Below are positions 43,729 to 53,150 of a DNA stretch of 64,000 bases, in pieces. How positions within the stretch are numbered: position 1 is the stretch's first letter; the number at the start of each line of letters is the position of its first letter. The DNA comes from Micromonospora saelicesensis (GTDB taxonomy: Bacteria > Actinomycetota > Actinomycetes > Mycobacteriales > Micromonosporaceae). Where the stretch lies: the NCBI RefSeq assembly GCF_900091575.1, contig NZ_FMCR01000004.1:434001-498000 (forward strand), read 5' to 3'. Both the position numbers and the translations under genes were made by a program. The notes below the pieces were generated by a model. The model saw nothing but the letters and a program-made list of their open reading frames with translations, was not told where the DNA came from and did not search any database.

Positions 43729-44508
43729 GTGACGCGCTCGATCAGGGGATCCCGGCGGGCGGCCCTGTTGCTGTCCGGGATTGCGGCGGCCAGTCTGCTG
43801 ACGTCCGGCTGCGGCACCGGTCAGATCGCCGAGACCGCCACCAAGGAGGCGTCGGTCCAGGGCGTCAGCCTCACCACCAACAACGGGTCCTTCTCCGTGC
43901 GTGGCCTGCTCGTGGACTACCCGGGCACCGAGGGCTACAAGGCCGGCCAGGACGCGGGGCTCAGCGCCGTGATCTACAACGACTCCAAGGAGACGGTGAC
44001 GGTCACCGTCACCACGGAGAGCGCCCGCGAGGTCGTGATCAGCGGCGGCTCGGCGAGCCCGTCGCCGTCCGCCTCGGAGTCCGCCTCCATGAGCCCGTCG
44101 CCGTCCGGTTCGGCCAGCCCGTCGAACTCGACGTCCGGTTCGCCGAGCCCGTCGGTGACGCCCTCCGAGACGGGATCGTCCTCGGCCACCCCGTCCGCCC
44201 CGGAGTCGGCGCGGGCGTCCGGTTCGGCCAGCCCCTCCGCCCCGGGTCAGCCGGCGCGGATCGAGCTGGCGCCGTTGAGCTACATCCAGTTCAACTCCGA
44301 GTCCACCACGCAGCTCCGGCTGATCGGCCTGACCGAGGCGCTGCGCTCCGGCCAGAACGTCGCCGTGACCTTCGACTTCGGCAACGGCAACACGGTCACC
44401 GGGCAGGCGCCGGTCGCCGTGCCGCTCACCCCGGCGGCCCCTCCGTCGCCGATCATCGAGCGCGAGGGTGGCTACGAGGGCAACGAGGGCGGCACGACCC
44501 ACGAGTGA
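43729..44508 (+). CDS. LpqE-like lipoprotein
   Basis: A 259-residue lipoprotein: basic start, hydrophobic SRRAALLLSGIAAASLL and lipobox TSGC near residue 25. An immunoglobulin-like domain follows (GVSLTTNNGSFSVRGLLVDY, LSAVIYNDSKETVTVTVTTE), interrupted by a ~65-residue Ser/Pro repeat (SPSPSAS-type, about 44050-44250), then YIQFNSESTTQLRLIGLTEA and VTFDFGNGNTVTGQAPVAV. The domain is of the PCu(A)C-like type seen in M. tuberculosis LpqE, whose gene also precedes radA. GTG 43729 follows GAGGAGG at good spacing. The Ser/Pro insertion lies within the domain and is probably a loop. Confidence 0.8.
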   Translation: MTRSIRGSRRAALLLSGIAAASLLTSGCGTGQIAETATKEASVQGVSLTTNNGSFSVRGLLVDYPGTEGYKAGQDAGLSAVIYNDSKETVTVTVTTESAREVVISGGSASPSPSASESASMSPSPSGSASPSNSTSGSPSPSVTPSETGSSSATPSAPESARASGSASPSAPGQPARIELAPLSYIQFNSESTTQLRLIGLTEALRSGQNVAVTFDFGNGNTVTGQAPVAVPLTPAAPPSPIIEREGGYEGNEGGTTHE

Positions 44509-44531
44509 CCCGAACCGCACATCGACAAACG

Positions 44532-44566
44532 CCCCGGCGTGGTGACCACCACGCCGGGGTGTTTTC
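44532..44566 (+). terminator. Factor-independent terminator after LpqE-like gene
   Basis: A perfect 12-bp stem (44532-44543, 44548-44559) with a four-base loop (GACC) is followed by TGTTTTC, one of the few hairpins in the window with a T-run. Confidence 0.85.
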
Positions 44567-44593
44567 GTCGTACGCGAGGGCTAGCGTCCTGAT

Positions 44594-46051
44594 GTGACCA
44601 CCTCCCGATCGACCCCTCCGCGTGGCGGCACGGCCGGTGCCGCCCGTGGTCGGTCCGCCGCCCGCGATCCGCGTCCGGCCTACCAGTGCGACGCCTGCGG
44701 GCACCAGCCGCCCAAGTGGGTGGGGCGCTGCCCGGAGTGCGGCGAGTGGGGGGCGGTGGTCGAGCACACGGTGACCGGCCCGACCGTCTCCGGTCGGGTG
44801 GTCAGCTCCCGGATGCCGTCCGAGCCGGCCCGACCGATCGCCACCATCAGCGCCGCTCCGGCCCGCGCCGTGCCCACCGGGGTGAGCGAGCTCGACCGGG
44901 TGCTCGGCGGCGGCCTGGTCCCCGGTGCCGTGGTGTTGCTCGCCGGCGAGCCCGGCGTGGGCAAGTCGACCCTCCTGCTGGATGTGGCGCAGCATTGGGC
45001 GATCGGCGCCGGCAGCCCCTCGCTGGTGGTCAGCGGCGAAGAATCGGTCAGTCAGGTGCGCCTGCGCGCCGAGCGGATGGGCACGCTGCACGAGCAGCTC
45101 TACCTCGCCGCGGAGAGCGACCTCGCCTCGGTGCTCGGTCACCTCGACGCGGTCAAGCCGGGCCTGTTGGTGCTGGACTCGGTGCAGACCATCTCGACCA
45201 CCGGCACCGAGGGGGTGCCCGGTGGGGTGACCCAGGTCCGCGCGGTCACCGCCGCGCTGGTCTCGGTCGCCAAGGAGCGGGGCATCGCCACAGTGCTGGT
45301 CGGGCACGTCACCAAGGACGGCCAGGTGGCCGGGCCTCGGGTGCTGGAGCACCTGGTCGATGTGGTGCTGCACTTCGAGGGCGACAAGCACTCGTCGCTG
45401 CGCCTGGTGCGCGGCGTGAAGAACAGGTTCGGCGCGGCCGACGAGGTCGGCTGCTTCGAGATGCACGAGGGCGGCATCAGCAGCCTGGCCGACCCGTCCG
45501 GGCTGTTCCTGACCCGCTACGCGGAACCGGTCCCGGGCACCTGCGTGACGGTGGCCATGGAGGGGCGTCGTGCCCTGGTCACCGAGGTGCAGGCGCTGAT
45601 CGGCGCGACAGTGGCGGGTTCTCCCCGACGCACCGTCTCCGGCCTCGACTCGGCGCGACTGGCGATGGTGCTCGCGGTGCTGCAACGGCGCACCGAGCGG
45701 CTGACCCTGCACGACCGGGAGGTCTTCGCCGCCACAGTGGGCGGGATCCGGGTGGTGGAGCCGGCCGCCGACCTGGCGGTGGCTCTGGCGGTCGCCTCCG
45801 GCGGGCTCAACCTGGCGATCGCGCCGCACCTGGTGGCGATCGGTGAGGTGGGGCTGACCGGCGAGGTGCGTCGGGTCGGGGCGGTGCCGCGCCGGCTGGC
45901 CGAGGCCGCCCGGCTGGGGTTCAAGGTGGCCCTGGTGCCGCCCGGCTGCGGCCCGGCCAGCACCGGCGCGGGCCCCGAGCAGATGCGGGTGACCGAGGTC
46001 ACCGACGTCCGTTCGGCGCTGCACCATGCGGCCCGCGCGTCCGCCGAGTGA
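44594..46051 (+). CDS. radA: DNA repair protein RadA
   Basis: A 485-residue RecA-like ATPase with a Lon-like C-terminus, acting in branch migration during recombination. Visible: zinc finger C32-x2-C35...C46-x2-C49 (CDACGHQPPKWVGRCPECG), Walker A GEPGVGKST at about 118-126, Walker B LLVLDSVQTI, the RadA-specific KNRFG in GVKNRFGAADEVGCFEM, and the Lon-like domain (NLAIAPHLVAIGEVGLTGEV). GTG 44594 is the start. It is followed by disA, as in M. tuberculosis and Bacillus, where RadA and DisA functions are linked. Confidence 0.95.
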   Translation: MTTSRSTPPRGGTAGAARGRSAARDPRPAYQCDACGHQPPKWVGRCPECGEWGAVVEHTVTGPTVSGRVVSSRMPSEPARPIATISAAPARAVPTGVSELDRVLGGGLVPGAVVLLAGEPGVGKSTLLLDVAQHWAIGAGSPSLVVSGEESVSQVRLRAERMGTLHEQLYLAAESDLASVLGHLDAVKPGLLVLDSVQTISTTGTEGVPGGVTQVRAVTAALVSVAKERGIATVLVGHVTKDGQVAGPRVLEHLVDVVLHFEGDKHSSLRLVRGVKNRFGAADEVGCFEMHEGGISSLADPSGLFLTRYAEPVPGTCVTVAMEGRRALVTEVQALIGATVAGSPRRTVSGLDSARLAMVLAVLQRRTERLTLHDREVFAATVGGIRVVEPAADLAVALAVASGGLNLAIAPHLVAIGEVGLTGEVRRVGAVPRRLAEAARLGFKVALVPPGCGPASTGAGPEQMRVTEVTDVRSALHHAARASAE

Positions 46052-46176
46052 CCCACCGTGCCGACGAGGGCGGCGAAACCGGACAGCACGTCCCAAGCGG
46101 GAAACGTTGGAAAGGGCGGCATCGTGACACATCACAGTAACCACGACAGCACCCACCGCACGGCAGTCCGTAGACT

Positions 46177-47367
46177 GTGCCCGTGCCGATCGACCGCGAT
46201 ACCACCAAGCCAGCCGGCGCGCCGCCCCAGGCCCGCACCGGCGCCGTGGGCTCGCCCGCCCGCCCGATCAGCGTGAGCGTGACTGCGGGAGCCGCCGGGA
46301 GCGCCGGAGATCCGCTACGCGCCAATCTCGCCCTGATGGCCCCGGGCACCGCCTTGCGCGACGGTCTGGAGCGCATCCTGCGGGGTCGCACCGGCGCCCT
46401 CATCGTGCTCGGCTACGACAAGGTGGTCGAGGGCCTCTGCACCGGCGGCTTCCCGCTGGACGTGGAGTTCTCCGCGACCCGCGTACGCGAGCTGTGCAAG
46501 ATGGACGGCGCTGTCGTGCTCTCCAGCGACGGCACCAGGATCGTCCGGGCGGCAGTGCACCTGATGCCCGACCCGTCCATCCCGACCGAAGAGTCCGGCA
46601 CCCGGCACCGCACCGCCGAACGGGTGGCCCGCCAGACCGGCTATCCAGTCATCTCGGTCAGCCAGTCCATGCGGATCATCAGCCTCTACGTCAACGGCCA
46701 ACGGCACGTGCTCGACGACTCGGCGGCCATCCTCTCCCGCGCCAACCAGGCGCTCGCCACCCTGGAGCGCTACAAGCTCCGGCTGGACGAGGTCTCCGGC
46801 ACGCTCTCCGCCCTGGAGATCGAGGATCTGGTCACCGTGCGGGACGCGGTGGCAGTGGTGCAGCGACTGGAGATGGTTCGCCGAATCGCCGACGAGATCG
46901 CCGGTTACGTGGTGGAGCTGGGCACCGACGGCCGCCTGCTCGCCCTGCAACTCGACGAGCTGATGGCCGGCGTGGACGCCGACCGCACACTGGTCATCCG
47001 GGACTACCTCCCCGTCGGCCGCAAGTCGCGCACTCTGGACGAGGCTCTCGTCGAGCTGGACCTGCTCGGTGCCACCGAGCTGATCGACCTGGTGTCGGTG
47101 GCCAAGGCGATCGGCTACCCGGCCGCGTCCGACGCGCTCGACGCCGCGGTCAGCCCGCGCGGCTTCCGACTGCTGGCCAAGGTGCCCCGGCTGCCGGTGG
47201 CGGTGGTCGACCGCCTGGTGCTGCACTTCGGCAGCCTCCAGCGTCTGCTCGGCGCGACAGTGGAAGACCTGCAAGCCGTCGAAGGGGTCGGTGACGCCCG
47301 GGCCCGCGGCGTTCGTGAGGGGCTGTCCCGGCTGGCCGAGGCATCCATCCTGGAACGCTACGTCTGA
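46177..47367 (+). CDS. disA: DNA integrity scanning diadenylate cyclase DisA
   Basis: A 396-residue enzyme making c-di-AMP from ATP and scanning DNA for branched structures. The cyclase domain shows DGA in CKMDGAVVLSSDG and RHR in SGTRHRTAERVA. The spine helix and C-terminal HhH (LQAVEGVGDARARGVREGL) follow. The first ~45 residues (Pro/Ala-rich) extend beyond the family average, so a later start is possible; GTG 46177 keeps the full frame. It lies 125 bases after radA. Confidence 0.93.
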   Translation: MPVPIDRDTTKPAGAPPQARTGAVGSPARPISVSVTAGAAGSAGDPLRANLALMAPGTALRDGLERILRGRTGALIVLGYDKVVEGLCTGGFPLDVEFSATRVRELCKMDGAVVLSSDGTRIVRAAVHLMPDPSIPTEESGTRHRTAERVARQTGYPVISVSQSMRIISLYVNGQRHVLDDSAAILSRANQALATLERYKLRLDEVSGTLSALEIEDLVTVRDAVAVVQRLEMVRRIADEIAGYVVELGTDGRLLALQLDELMAGVDADRTLVIRDYLPVGRKSRTLDEALVELDLLGATELIDLVSVAKAIGYPAASDALDAAVSPRGFRLLAKVPRLPVAVVDRLVLHFGSLQRLLGATVEDLQAVEGVGDARARGVREGLSRLAEASILERYV

Positions 47368-47373
47368 CCCGGC

Positions 47374-48090
47374 TCAGCCGGTGACGGTGAGCTTCACCGG
47401 GTCGCTGAGCTTCGTGCCGACCCGGGCGAACACCTGGTACGACCCAACCGGCGGGAACGGCCCGCCGGCCAACGCCCCGTCGCAGCGGCTGGTGTCCCGC
47501 CCGTTCCACGGCACCTGGTAGGAGCGCTCGATGTTCGGCGTGAAGGACACGACGTCCGAGCCCTGGACCTTGCCGCAGGTGTCCGACGACCAGACCTTCT
47601 CGGCACCGGCCTTGATGAAGATCTCCTGAACGTCCGCACCCACGTTGCGACTGCAGGTCCGATCCGACGTGTTCTTGATCCGCAGTTGCAGCTGGACCAC
47701 CGCGCCCCGCTGCACCGAGGTCGGGCTCGCCGACGAGATCACGCTGATCTCCCCGTCGGTGCAGGTGCCGTCGTCCTCCGAACCAGCCGCCGCGCCCAGC
47801 GGCGGTGTGTTGCTGGTGATCGCCGGGCTCGGACTCGTCGCACCCGAATCAGCGGACGCGGACGACGACGGACCGCCGGTCTGCGGTGTCAGCACCGGCC
47901 CATCGGGGCCCGACGTCGCGGCGGACGTCGCCGACGGCGAACCTCCCGCCTTCGGCTCCTTGTCGCCGGAACGACCCGAACCGGTGCAGGAGTAGAGCAG
48001 GACAATCAGGAACAGGAACCCCGCTCCGAGTACGACGGCGCGACGCCGCCAGTACACGGCGGGTGGCAGGGGGCCGACCGTCAGACGCAT
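47374..48090 (-). CDS. Membrane-anchored protein, Rv3587c-like
   Basis: A 238-residue protein: one membrane span (RRAVVLGAGFLFLIVLLYS), a long Ser/Thr/Pro linker with many SPS and SGP units, and an outer beta domain with four Cys (DGTCTDGEISVISSASPTS, SDRTCSRNVGADVQEIF, SSDTCGKVQGSDVV, DTSRCDGAL). Its place after disA corresponds to Rv3587c of M. tuberculosis, a membrane protein of unknown function. ATG 48090 follows GGAGGG. It converges on disA with six bases between stops. Cys pairing suggests a secreted disulfide-bonded fold. Confidence 0.78.
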   Translation of the reverse strand: MRLTVGPLPPAVYWRRRAVVLGAGFLFLIVLLYSCTGSGRSGDKEPKAGGSPSATSAATSGPDGPVLTPQTGGPSSSASADSGATSPSPAITSNTPPLGAAAGSEDDGTCTDGEISVISSASPTSVQRGAVVQLQLRIKNTSDRTCSRNVGADVQEIFIKAGAEKVWSSDTCGKVQGSDVVSFTPNIERSYQVPWNGRDTSRCDGALAGGPFPPVGSYQVFARVGTKLSDPVKLTVTG

Positions 48091-48196
48091 GATGCCCTCC
48101 ACCGTAGCCGCGCCGTACCCGGCAGTGCGGCGCGACGCGCCGGAGCCACTCCGGGGCGCCCGCACCGCCCTCCAATGAGGACGGTCCGGCACCCGA

Positions 48197-48769
48197 TCAC
48201 AGGTAGACCTTGCGCTGATAGACCGCGTGCGCACCGGCCACCCGGTCCAGGAAGAGTAGCCCCGCGCAGTGGTCGATCTCGTGCTGCAACGCCCGAGCCT
48301 CGAAGCCGTCGGTCACCAGCCGGACCGGCTCGCCGCTGCCCGGCAGCTCACCCTCCACCACCAGCCGGCTGGCCCGCTTCACGTCCCCGGTCAGGTCCGG
48401 CACCGACATGCAGCCCTCCCGGCCGGGCTTCCACCGCGTCGCCTCGACCACACGCGCGTTGCACAACACGAAGGTGCCGTGCACCGTCACCGCCTTCGGG
48501 TGCCCGGTCACGTCGACGGCGAAGACCCGAGCGCCCACCCCGATCTGCGGCGCGGCCAGCCCGACGCAGCCCGGCGAGACCTTCATCGTGGCTATCAGGT
48601 CGGCCGCGAGTTGGACCGTCTCCTTTGCCCTGGGGTCGACCTCGTCCGCGGCCCGACTCAACACCGGATGCGGGGCGGACACCACCGCCCGCACCTCGCC
48701 CGGCACGTCCAGCGACTCCGGTGTCCAGTCCCCCAGGCCGACCTCCGGCCCGCGCTCCTCGCCGGTCAC
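48197..48769 (-). CDS. def: Peptide deformylase
   Basis: A 190-residue metallo-enzyme removing formyl groups from new proteins. All three motifs are present: GCVGLAAPQIG, REGCMSVP and QHEIDHCAG, giving the Cys and two His metal ligands and catalytic Glu. GTG 48769 overlaps the ACT gene stop by four bases (GTGA), so it is translated after that gene. The N-terminal extension (TGEERGPEVGLGDWTPESLD) is usual in actinobacterial forms. Confidence 0.93.
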   Translation of the reverse strand: MTGEERGPEVGLGDWTPESLDVPGEVRAVVSAPHPVLSRAADEVDPRAKETVQLAADLIATMKVSPGCVGLAAPQIGVGARVFAVDVTGHPKAVTVHGTFVLCNARVVEATRWKPGREGCMSVPDLTGDVKRASRLVVEGELPGSGEPVRLVTDGFEARALQHEIDHCAGLLFLDRVAGAHAVYQRKVYL

Positions 48770-49278
48770 AACAGGTCCGGGTCCGCCGGCCGGAGGGTGA
48801 CCTCCACGCCCAGCTCGGCAGCCGTCCGGTGCAGCCGGTCGAGCAGAGTGTCCGCCACACCGGCCGGCAACTCGACCTCCGCCAGGACCACGTAGAGCGC
48901 ACCGGTCAACCGGGTACTCAGGTCGGTGACATTCCCCCCGGCATCCACCAGCACCCGCGTCATCGCCGCGACGATCCCCATCCGGTCCGAACCGTGCACC
49001 GCCATCACGTACGGCTCACCCACCGGAGGAACATCGCCGTCCGGGGTGACCGCTCGTACCGTCGCCAGCAGCTGCCCTTCGGCGGCCAGCGACGCCAGTG
49101 CGGCCTCGACCTCGGCGGCCGCCGGGCCGGTGCAGATGAGGGTCATCGCGAAATGCCCCCGCAGCCGGGTCATCGTGCTGTCGGTGAGGTTCGCGCCCAG
49201 TCGGGCCAGCACCTCCGCGACGTCGGCCACGATGCCCGGCCGGTCCCGACCGATGACGGTGATCGCGAGCTCGTTCAT
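48766..49278 (-). CDS. Double ACT-domain protein (GcvR-like)
   Basis: A 170-residue protein with two ACT domains: ELAITVIGRDRPGIVADVAEVLA and YVMAVHGSDRMGIVAAMTRVL, each followed by the ACT helix-strand pattern. It resembles glycine-cleavage repressor GcvR and amino-acid sensors. There is no catalytic domain, so a regulatory role through amino-acid binding is inferred. ATG 49278 follows GGGGGAGAA and diverges from mutY; def is translationally coupled downstream. Confidence 0.88.
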   Translation of the reverse strand: MNELAITVIGRDRPGIVADVAEVLARLGANLTDSTMTRLRGHFAMTLICTGPAAAEVEAALASLAAEGQLLATVRAVTPDGDVPPVGEPYVMAVHGSDRMGIVAAMTRVLVDAGGNVTDLSTRLTGALYVVLAEVELPAGVADTLLDRLHRTAAELGVEVTLRPADPDLL

Positions 49279-49374
49279 CCGCGCATTCTCCCCCGTCCGC
49301 CGAACGAGGACGTGGCACCCCGCCCGAGCCGCCCACTCAACGGGAACGCCGGGCGTGACATCATCGACGACGCC

Positions 49375-50286
49375 ATGACTCAACCCGACTTCGCCTCCCT
49401 GGTCAGCCGGTGGTTCCAGCAGCACGCCCGTGACCTGCCGTGGCGCGAGCCCGGCGTCACCCCGTGGGCCATCCTGGTCAGCGAGGTCATGCTCCAGCAG
49501 ACACCAGTGGTCCGGGTGGTGCCGGCCTGGCAGGCGTGGCTGGCCCGCTGGCCGGAGCCGGCCGCGTTGGCGGCGGACACCCCAGCCGAGGCGATCCGGA
49601 TGTGGGGACGCCTCGGCTACCCCCGTCGGGCGGTCCGGCTGCGCGAATGCGCTGTCGCGATCGTCGACCGACACGGCGGTCAGGTGCCGGACCGGCTGGA
49701 GCAACTGCTCGCACTGCCCGGCGTCGGCACGTACACCGCCCGGGCGGTGGCCGCCTTCGCGTACGGGCAACGGCACCCGGTCGTCGACACCAACGTACGC
49801 CGGGTCGTGTGCCGGGCGGTGGCCGGCGAACCGGACGCCGGGCCCGTCACCCGACCAGCGGACCTCGTCGCCACCGAAGAACTGCTTCCCACCGAACCGG
49901 CAGCAGCCGCGCTGGCCAGCGCCGCGTTCATGGAACTGGGCGCGGTGATCTGCACAGCCCGGTCACCGCGCTGCACGGCCTGCCCCGTCGAGTCGGTCTG
50001 CGCCTGGCGGGCGTCCGGCCAGGAGGCGCCGGCCGGGCCGACCCGCCGACCCCAGCGGTACGCGGGAACCGACCGACAGGTCCGCGGTCTGCTGCTCGGA
50101 ATGCTCCGGGACAGCACCGGGCCGGTCCCGCACCAGCGGTTGGACCAGGTCTGGACCGACGACGTGCAACGCGCCCGCGCCCTCGCCGGGCTGGTGCAGG
50201 ACGGGCTGGTCGAACCCGCCGGCACCGACTCCTTCCGCCTGGTCGGTGACGGCCCGTCCCTACCAACCGCGGACCTCACCACCTGA
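49375..50286 (+). CDS. mutY: A/G-specific adenine glycosylase
   Basis: A 303-residue base-excision enzyme removing adenine opposite 8-oxoguanine. Visible: VSEVMLQQTPVVRVVPAW (catalytic Glu), HhH LPGVGTYTARAVAAFAYG, catalytic Asp in PVVDTNVRRV, and the [4Fe-4S] cluster loop C-x6-C-x2-C-x5-C in VICTARSPRCTACPVESVC. The C-terminal part is short (about 80 residues) compared with enterobacterial MutY, as in M. tuberculosis. ATG 49375 is the start. Confidence 0.93.
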   Translation: MTQPDFASLVSRWFQQHARDLPWREPGVTPWAILVSEVMLQQTPVVRVVPAWQAWLARWPEPAALAADTPAEAIRMWGRLGYPRRAVRLRECAVAIVDRHGGQVPDRLEQLLALPGVGTYTARAVAAFAYGQRHPVVDTNVRRVVCRAVAGEPDAGPVTRPADLVATEELLPTEPAAAALASAAFMELGAVICTARSPRCTACPVESVCAWRASGQEAPAGPTRRPQRYAGTDRQVRGLLLGMLRDSTGPVPHQRLDQVWTDDVQRARALAGLVQDGLVEPAGTDSFRLVGDGPSLPTADLTT

Positions 50287-50375
50287 CCCACCCACCCCGC
50301 ACGCCGGCCCCACAGGCCGGCATCCGCATGCCCGCACGCGGGAGTGCGAAGGCCCGCAATCGGCGCCTTCCACCT

Positions 50376-50453
50376 CAAGATCGTGCTCGATCCTGGATGT
50401 AGTGGTGTCGGGCGGGCCGGATGCCACTACATCCAAGATGTTGCGCGATCTTG
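50376..50453. repeat. 78-bp palindromic element, copy 2 of family B
   Basis: Same length and end sequence (CAAGATCGTGCTCGATC...GCGCGATCTTG) as the element at 11083-11160, with 30-bp inverted ends pairing at about 25 of 30 positions. The motif TGGATGTAGTGG lies at the inner end of the left arm. Confidence 0.8.
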
Positions 50454-50557
50454 CTAGAGCGCCCGCATGCGGGCGGGTGCGTCGGGCAGTGCGACGCAGG
50501 GCTGGCCGGAGGGCACGAGCGGGGGCGGCGGGGTGACCGGAGGGGACGCAACAAGAC

Positions 50558-50589
50558 GGGGCCCCGGTGGCTTGCGCCACCGGGGCCCC
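50558..50589. terminator. Hairpin terminator for clpC and mutY
   Basis: A 14-bp perfect stem (50558-50571, 50576-50589) with loop TTGC lies 18 bases beyond the clpC stop on the minus strand and can also serve mutY. Confidence 0.75.
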
Positions 50590-50606
50590 GCCCCTTGCTG
50601 CTTGTG

Positions 50607-53150
50607 TTACTCGTCCACGCCTGCGGCGGCGGTGCCAGCGGCAGTGCCACCGAGATCGGCCGGGACGGCGTCCGGAACTTCCACCGGCTTGTCCGAGCCC
50701 CGGAACACGAGCTTGGACTTGTCGATGTCGTCCGGGTCGCCCTCGCAGTCCACCACGACGATCTGACCCGGGGTCAGCTCGTTGAACAGGATCCGCTCGG
50801 AGAGGTTGTCCTCGATGTCGCGCTGGATCGTGCGACGAAGCGGACGGGCACCGAGCACCGGGTCGAAGCCCTTCGCGGCCAGGTACTTCTTGGCGTTGTC
50901 GGTCAGCTCCAGACCCATGTCCTTGTTCCGCAGCTGGCCCTCGATCCGCTGGATCATGATGTCCACGATCGAGAGGATCTCGGTCTGACGCAGCTGGTGG
51001 AAGACGATGGTGTCGTCGATCCGGTTGAGGAACTCAGGCCGGAAGTGCTGCTTGAGCTCGTCGTTGACCTTCTGCTTCATCCGGTCGTAGTTGGACTCGG
51101 AGTCCTCCGACTGCTGGAAGCCCAGCGACACCGCCTTGGCGACGTCACGGGTGCCCAGGTTGGTGGTCAGGATGATGACCGTGTTCTTGAAGTCCACGAT
51201 CCGACCCTGACCGTCGGTGAGCCGACCGTCTTCGAGGATCTGCAGGAGCGTGTTGAACACGTCCGGGTGGGCCTTCTCGATCTCGTCGAAGAGGACCACC
51301 GAGAACGGCCGACGCCGCACCTTCTCGGTCAGCTGCCCGCCCTCGTCGTAGCCGACGTAGCCGGGAGGGGCACCCACGAGCCGGGAGACCGTGTAACGGT
51401 CGTGGAACTCGGACATGTCCAGCTGGATGAGGGCGTCCTCGCTGCCGAAGAGGAACTCGGCGAGCGCCTTGGACAGCTCGGTCTTACCGACACCGGACGG
51501 GCCGGCGAAGATGAACGAGCCCGACGGGCGCTTCGGGTCCTTCAGGCCGGCCCGGGTACGCCGGATCGCCTTCGAGACCGCCTTGACCGCGTCCTCCTGG
51601 CCGATGACGCGCTTGTGCAGCTCGTCCTCCATGCGCAGCAGGCGCGAGGTCTCCTCCTCGGTCAGCTTGTAGACCGGGATGCCGGTCCAGTTGCCGAGCA
51701 CCTCGGCGATCTGCTCGTCGTCAACCTCGCTGACGACGTCCAGGTCACCGGCCTTCCACTCCTTCTCCCGCTGAGCCTTCTGGCCGAGGAGCTGCTTCTC
51801 CTTGTCGCGCAGCTGGGCGGCGCGCTCGAAGTCCTGCGCGTCGATAGCGGACTCCTTGTCACGACGCACCTGGGCGATGCGCTCGTCGAAGTCACGCAGG
51901 TCTGGCGGCGCGGTCATCCGACGGATCCGCATCCGGGCACCGGCCTCGTCGATCAGGTCGATCGCCTTGTCCGGGAGGAAGCGGTCGGAGATGTACCGGT
52001 CGGCCAGGGTCGCGGCAGCCACGAGAGCAGCGTCGGTGATGCTCACGCGGTGGTGAGCCTCGTAGCGGTCCCGCAGGCCCTTGAGGATCTCGATGGTGTG
52101 GGCCAGCGACGGCTCACCCACCTGGATCGGCTGGAAGCGGCGCTCGAGAGCGGCGTCCTTCTCCAGGTGCTTGCGGTACTCGTCGAGCGTGGTGGCACCG
52201 ATGGTCTGCAGCTCACCACGGGCCAGCATCGGCTTGAGGATGCTCGCGGCGTCGATCGCGCCCTCGGCGGCACCCGCACCCACCAGGGTGTGGATCTCGT
52301 CGATGAACAGGATGATGTCGCCGCGGGTGCGGATCTCCTTGAGCACCTTCTTGAGGCGCTCCTCGAAGTCACCGCGGTAGCGGGAACCGGCGACGAGCGC
52401 GCCCAGGTCGAGCGTGTAGAGCTGCTTGTCCTTGAGAGTCTCGGGCACCTCGCCCTTGATGATCTTCTGGGACAGGCCCTCCACCACGGCGGTCTTGCCG
52501 ACGCCGGGCTCACCGATCAGGACCGGGTTGTTCTTGGTACGGCGGGAGAGCACCTGCATGACCCGCTCGATTTCCTTCTCGCGCCCGATGACCGGGTCGA
52601 GCTTGCCCTCGCGGGCGGCCTGAGTCAGGTTGCGGCCGAACTGGTCCAGCACCAGGCTGGTCGACGGCGCGGCCTCACCCGGCGCGGCGCCCGCCGCGGC
52701 AGGCTCCTTGCCCTGGTAGCCGGAGAGCAGCTGGATCACCTGCTGGCGGACCCGGTTGAGATCGGCGCCGAGCTTGACCAGCACCTGGGCGGCGACGCCC
52801 TCGCCCTCACGGATCAGCCCGAGCAGGATGTGCTCCGTGCCGATGTAGTTGTGGCCGAGCTGCAGCGCCTCGCGCAGCGACAGCTCCAGCACCTTCTTGG
52901 CCCGCGGCGTGAACGGGATGTGCCCGCTCGGTGCCTGCTGGCCCTGGCCGATGATCTCCTCGACCTGCTGGCGGACGCCCTCCAGGGAGATGCCGAGGCT
53001 CTCCAGGGCCTTTGCCGCGACGCCTTCACCTTCGTGGATCAGGCCCAGCAGGATGTGTTCCGTACCGATGTAGTTGTGGTTGAGCATCCGGGCCTCTTCT
53101 TGGGCCAGGACGACAACCCGTCGCGCTCGGTCGGTGAACCGCTCGAACAT
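50607..53150 (-). CDS. clpC: ATP-dependent Clp protease ATP-binding subunit ClpC
   Basis: An 847-residue Hsp100 unfoldase feeding ClpP. Domain order: two Clp-N repeats (residues ~1-145, each with NHNYIGTEHILLGLI-like sequence), linker, first AAA+ module (GEPGVGKTAVVEGLSQ, Walker B IILFIDEIHTLVG), UVR-containing middle domain (EKQLLGQKAQREKEWK), second AAA+ module (GPSGVGKTELSKALAEF, VVLFDEIEKAHPD) and a C-terminal tail ending GTAAAGVDE. Length and ends match ClpC1 of actinobacteria. ATG 53150 follows GAGGAGCACGAGGG. Confidence 0.97.
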   Translation of the reverse strand: MFERFTDRARRVVVLAQEEARMLNHNYIGTEHILLGLIHEGEGVAAKALESLGISLEGVRQQVEEIIGQGQQAPSGHIPFTPRAKKVLELSLREALQLGHNYIGTEHILLGLIREGEGVAAQVLVKLGADLNRVRQQVIQLLSGYQGKEPAAAGAAPGEAAPSTSLVLDQFGRNLTQAAREGKLDPVIGREKEIERVMQVLSRRTKNNPVLIGEPGVGKTAVVEGLSQKIIKGEVPETLKDKQLYTLDLGALVAGSRYRGDFEERLKKVLKEIRTRGDIILFIDEIHTLVGAGAAEGAIDAASILKPMLARGELQTIGATTLDEYRKHLEKDAALERRFQPIQVGEPSLAHTIEILKGLRDRYEAHHRVSITDAALVAAATLADRYISDRFLPDKAIDLIDEAGARMRIRRMTAPPDLRDFDERIAQVRRDKESAIDAQDFERAAQLRDKEKQLLGQKAQREKEWKAGDLDVVSEVDDEQIAEVLGNWTGIPVYKLTEEETSRLLRMEDELHKRVIGQEDAVKAVSKAIRRTRAGLKDPKRPSGSFIFAGPSGVGKTELSKALAEFLFGSEDALIQLDMSEFHDRYTVSRLVGAPPGYVGYDEGGQLTEKVRRRPFSVVLFDEIEKAHPDVFNTLLQILEDGRLTDGQGRIVDFKNTVIILTTNLGTRDVAKAVSLGFQQSEDSESNYDRMKQKVNDELKQHFRPEFLNRIDDTIVFHQLRQTEILSIVDIMIQRIEGQLRNKDMGLELTDNAKKYLAAKGFDPVLGARPLRRTIQRDIEDNLSERILFNELTPGQIVVVDCEGDPDDIDKSKLVFRGSDKPVEVPDAVPADLGGTAAGTAAAGVDE

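Larger units (their letters stand above)
50287..50606. other. Gene-free stretch between mutY and clpC
   Basis: 320 bases between convergent genes. It holds the second 78-bp palindromic element and the clpC/mutY terminator hairpin; no gene is seen. Confidence 0.7.
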
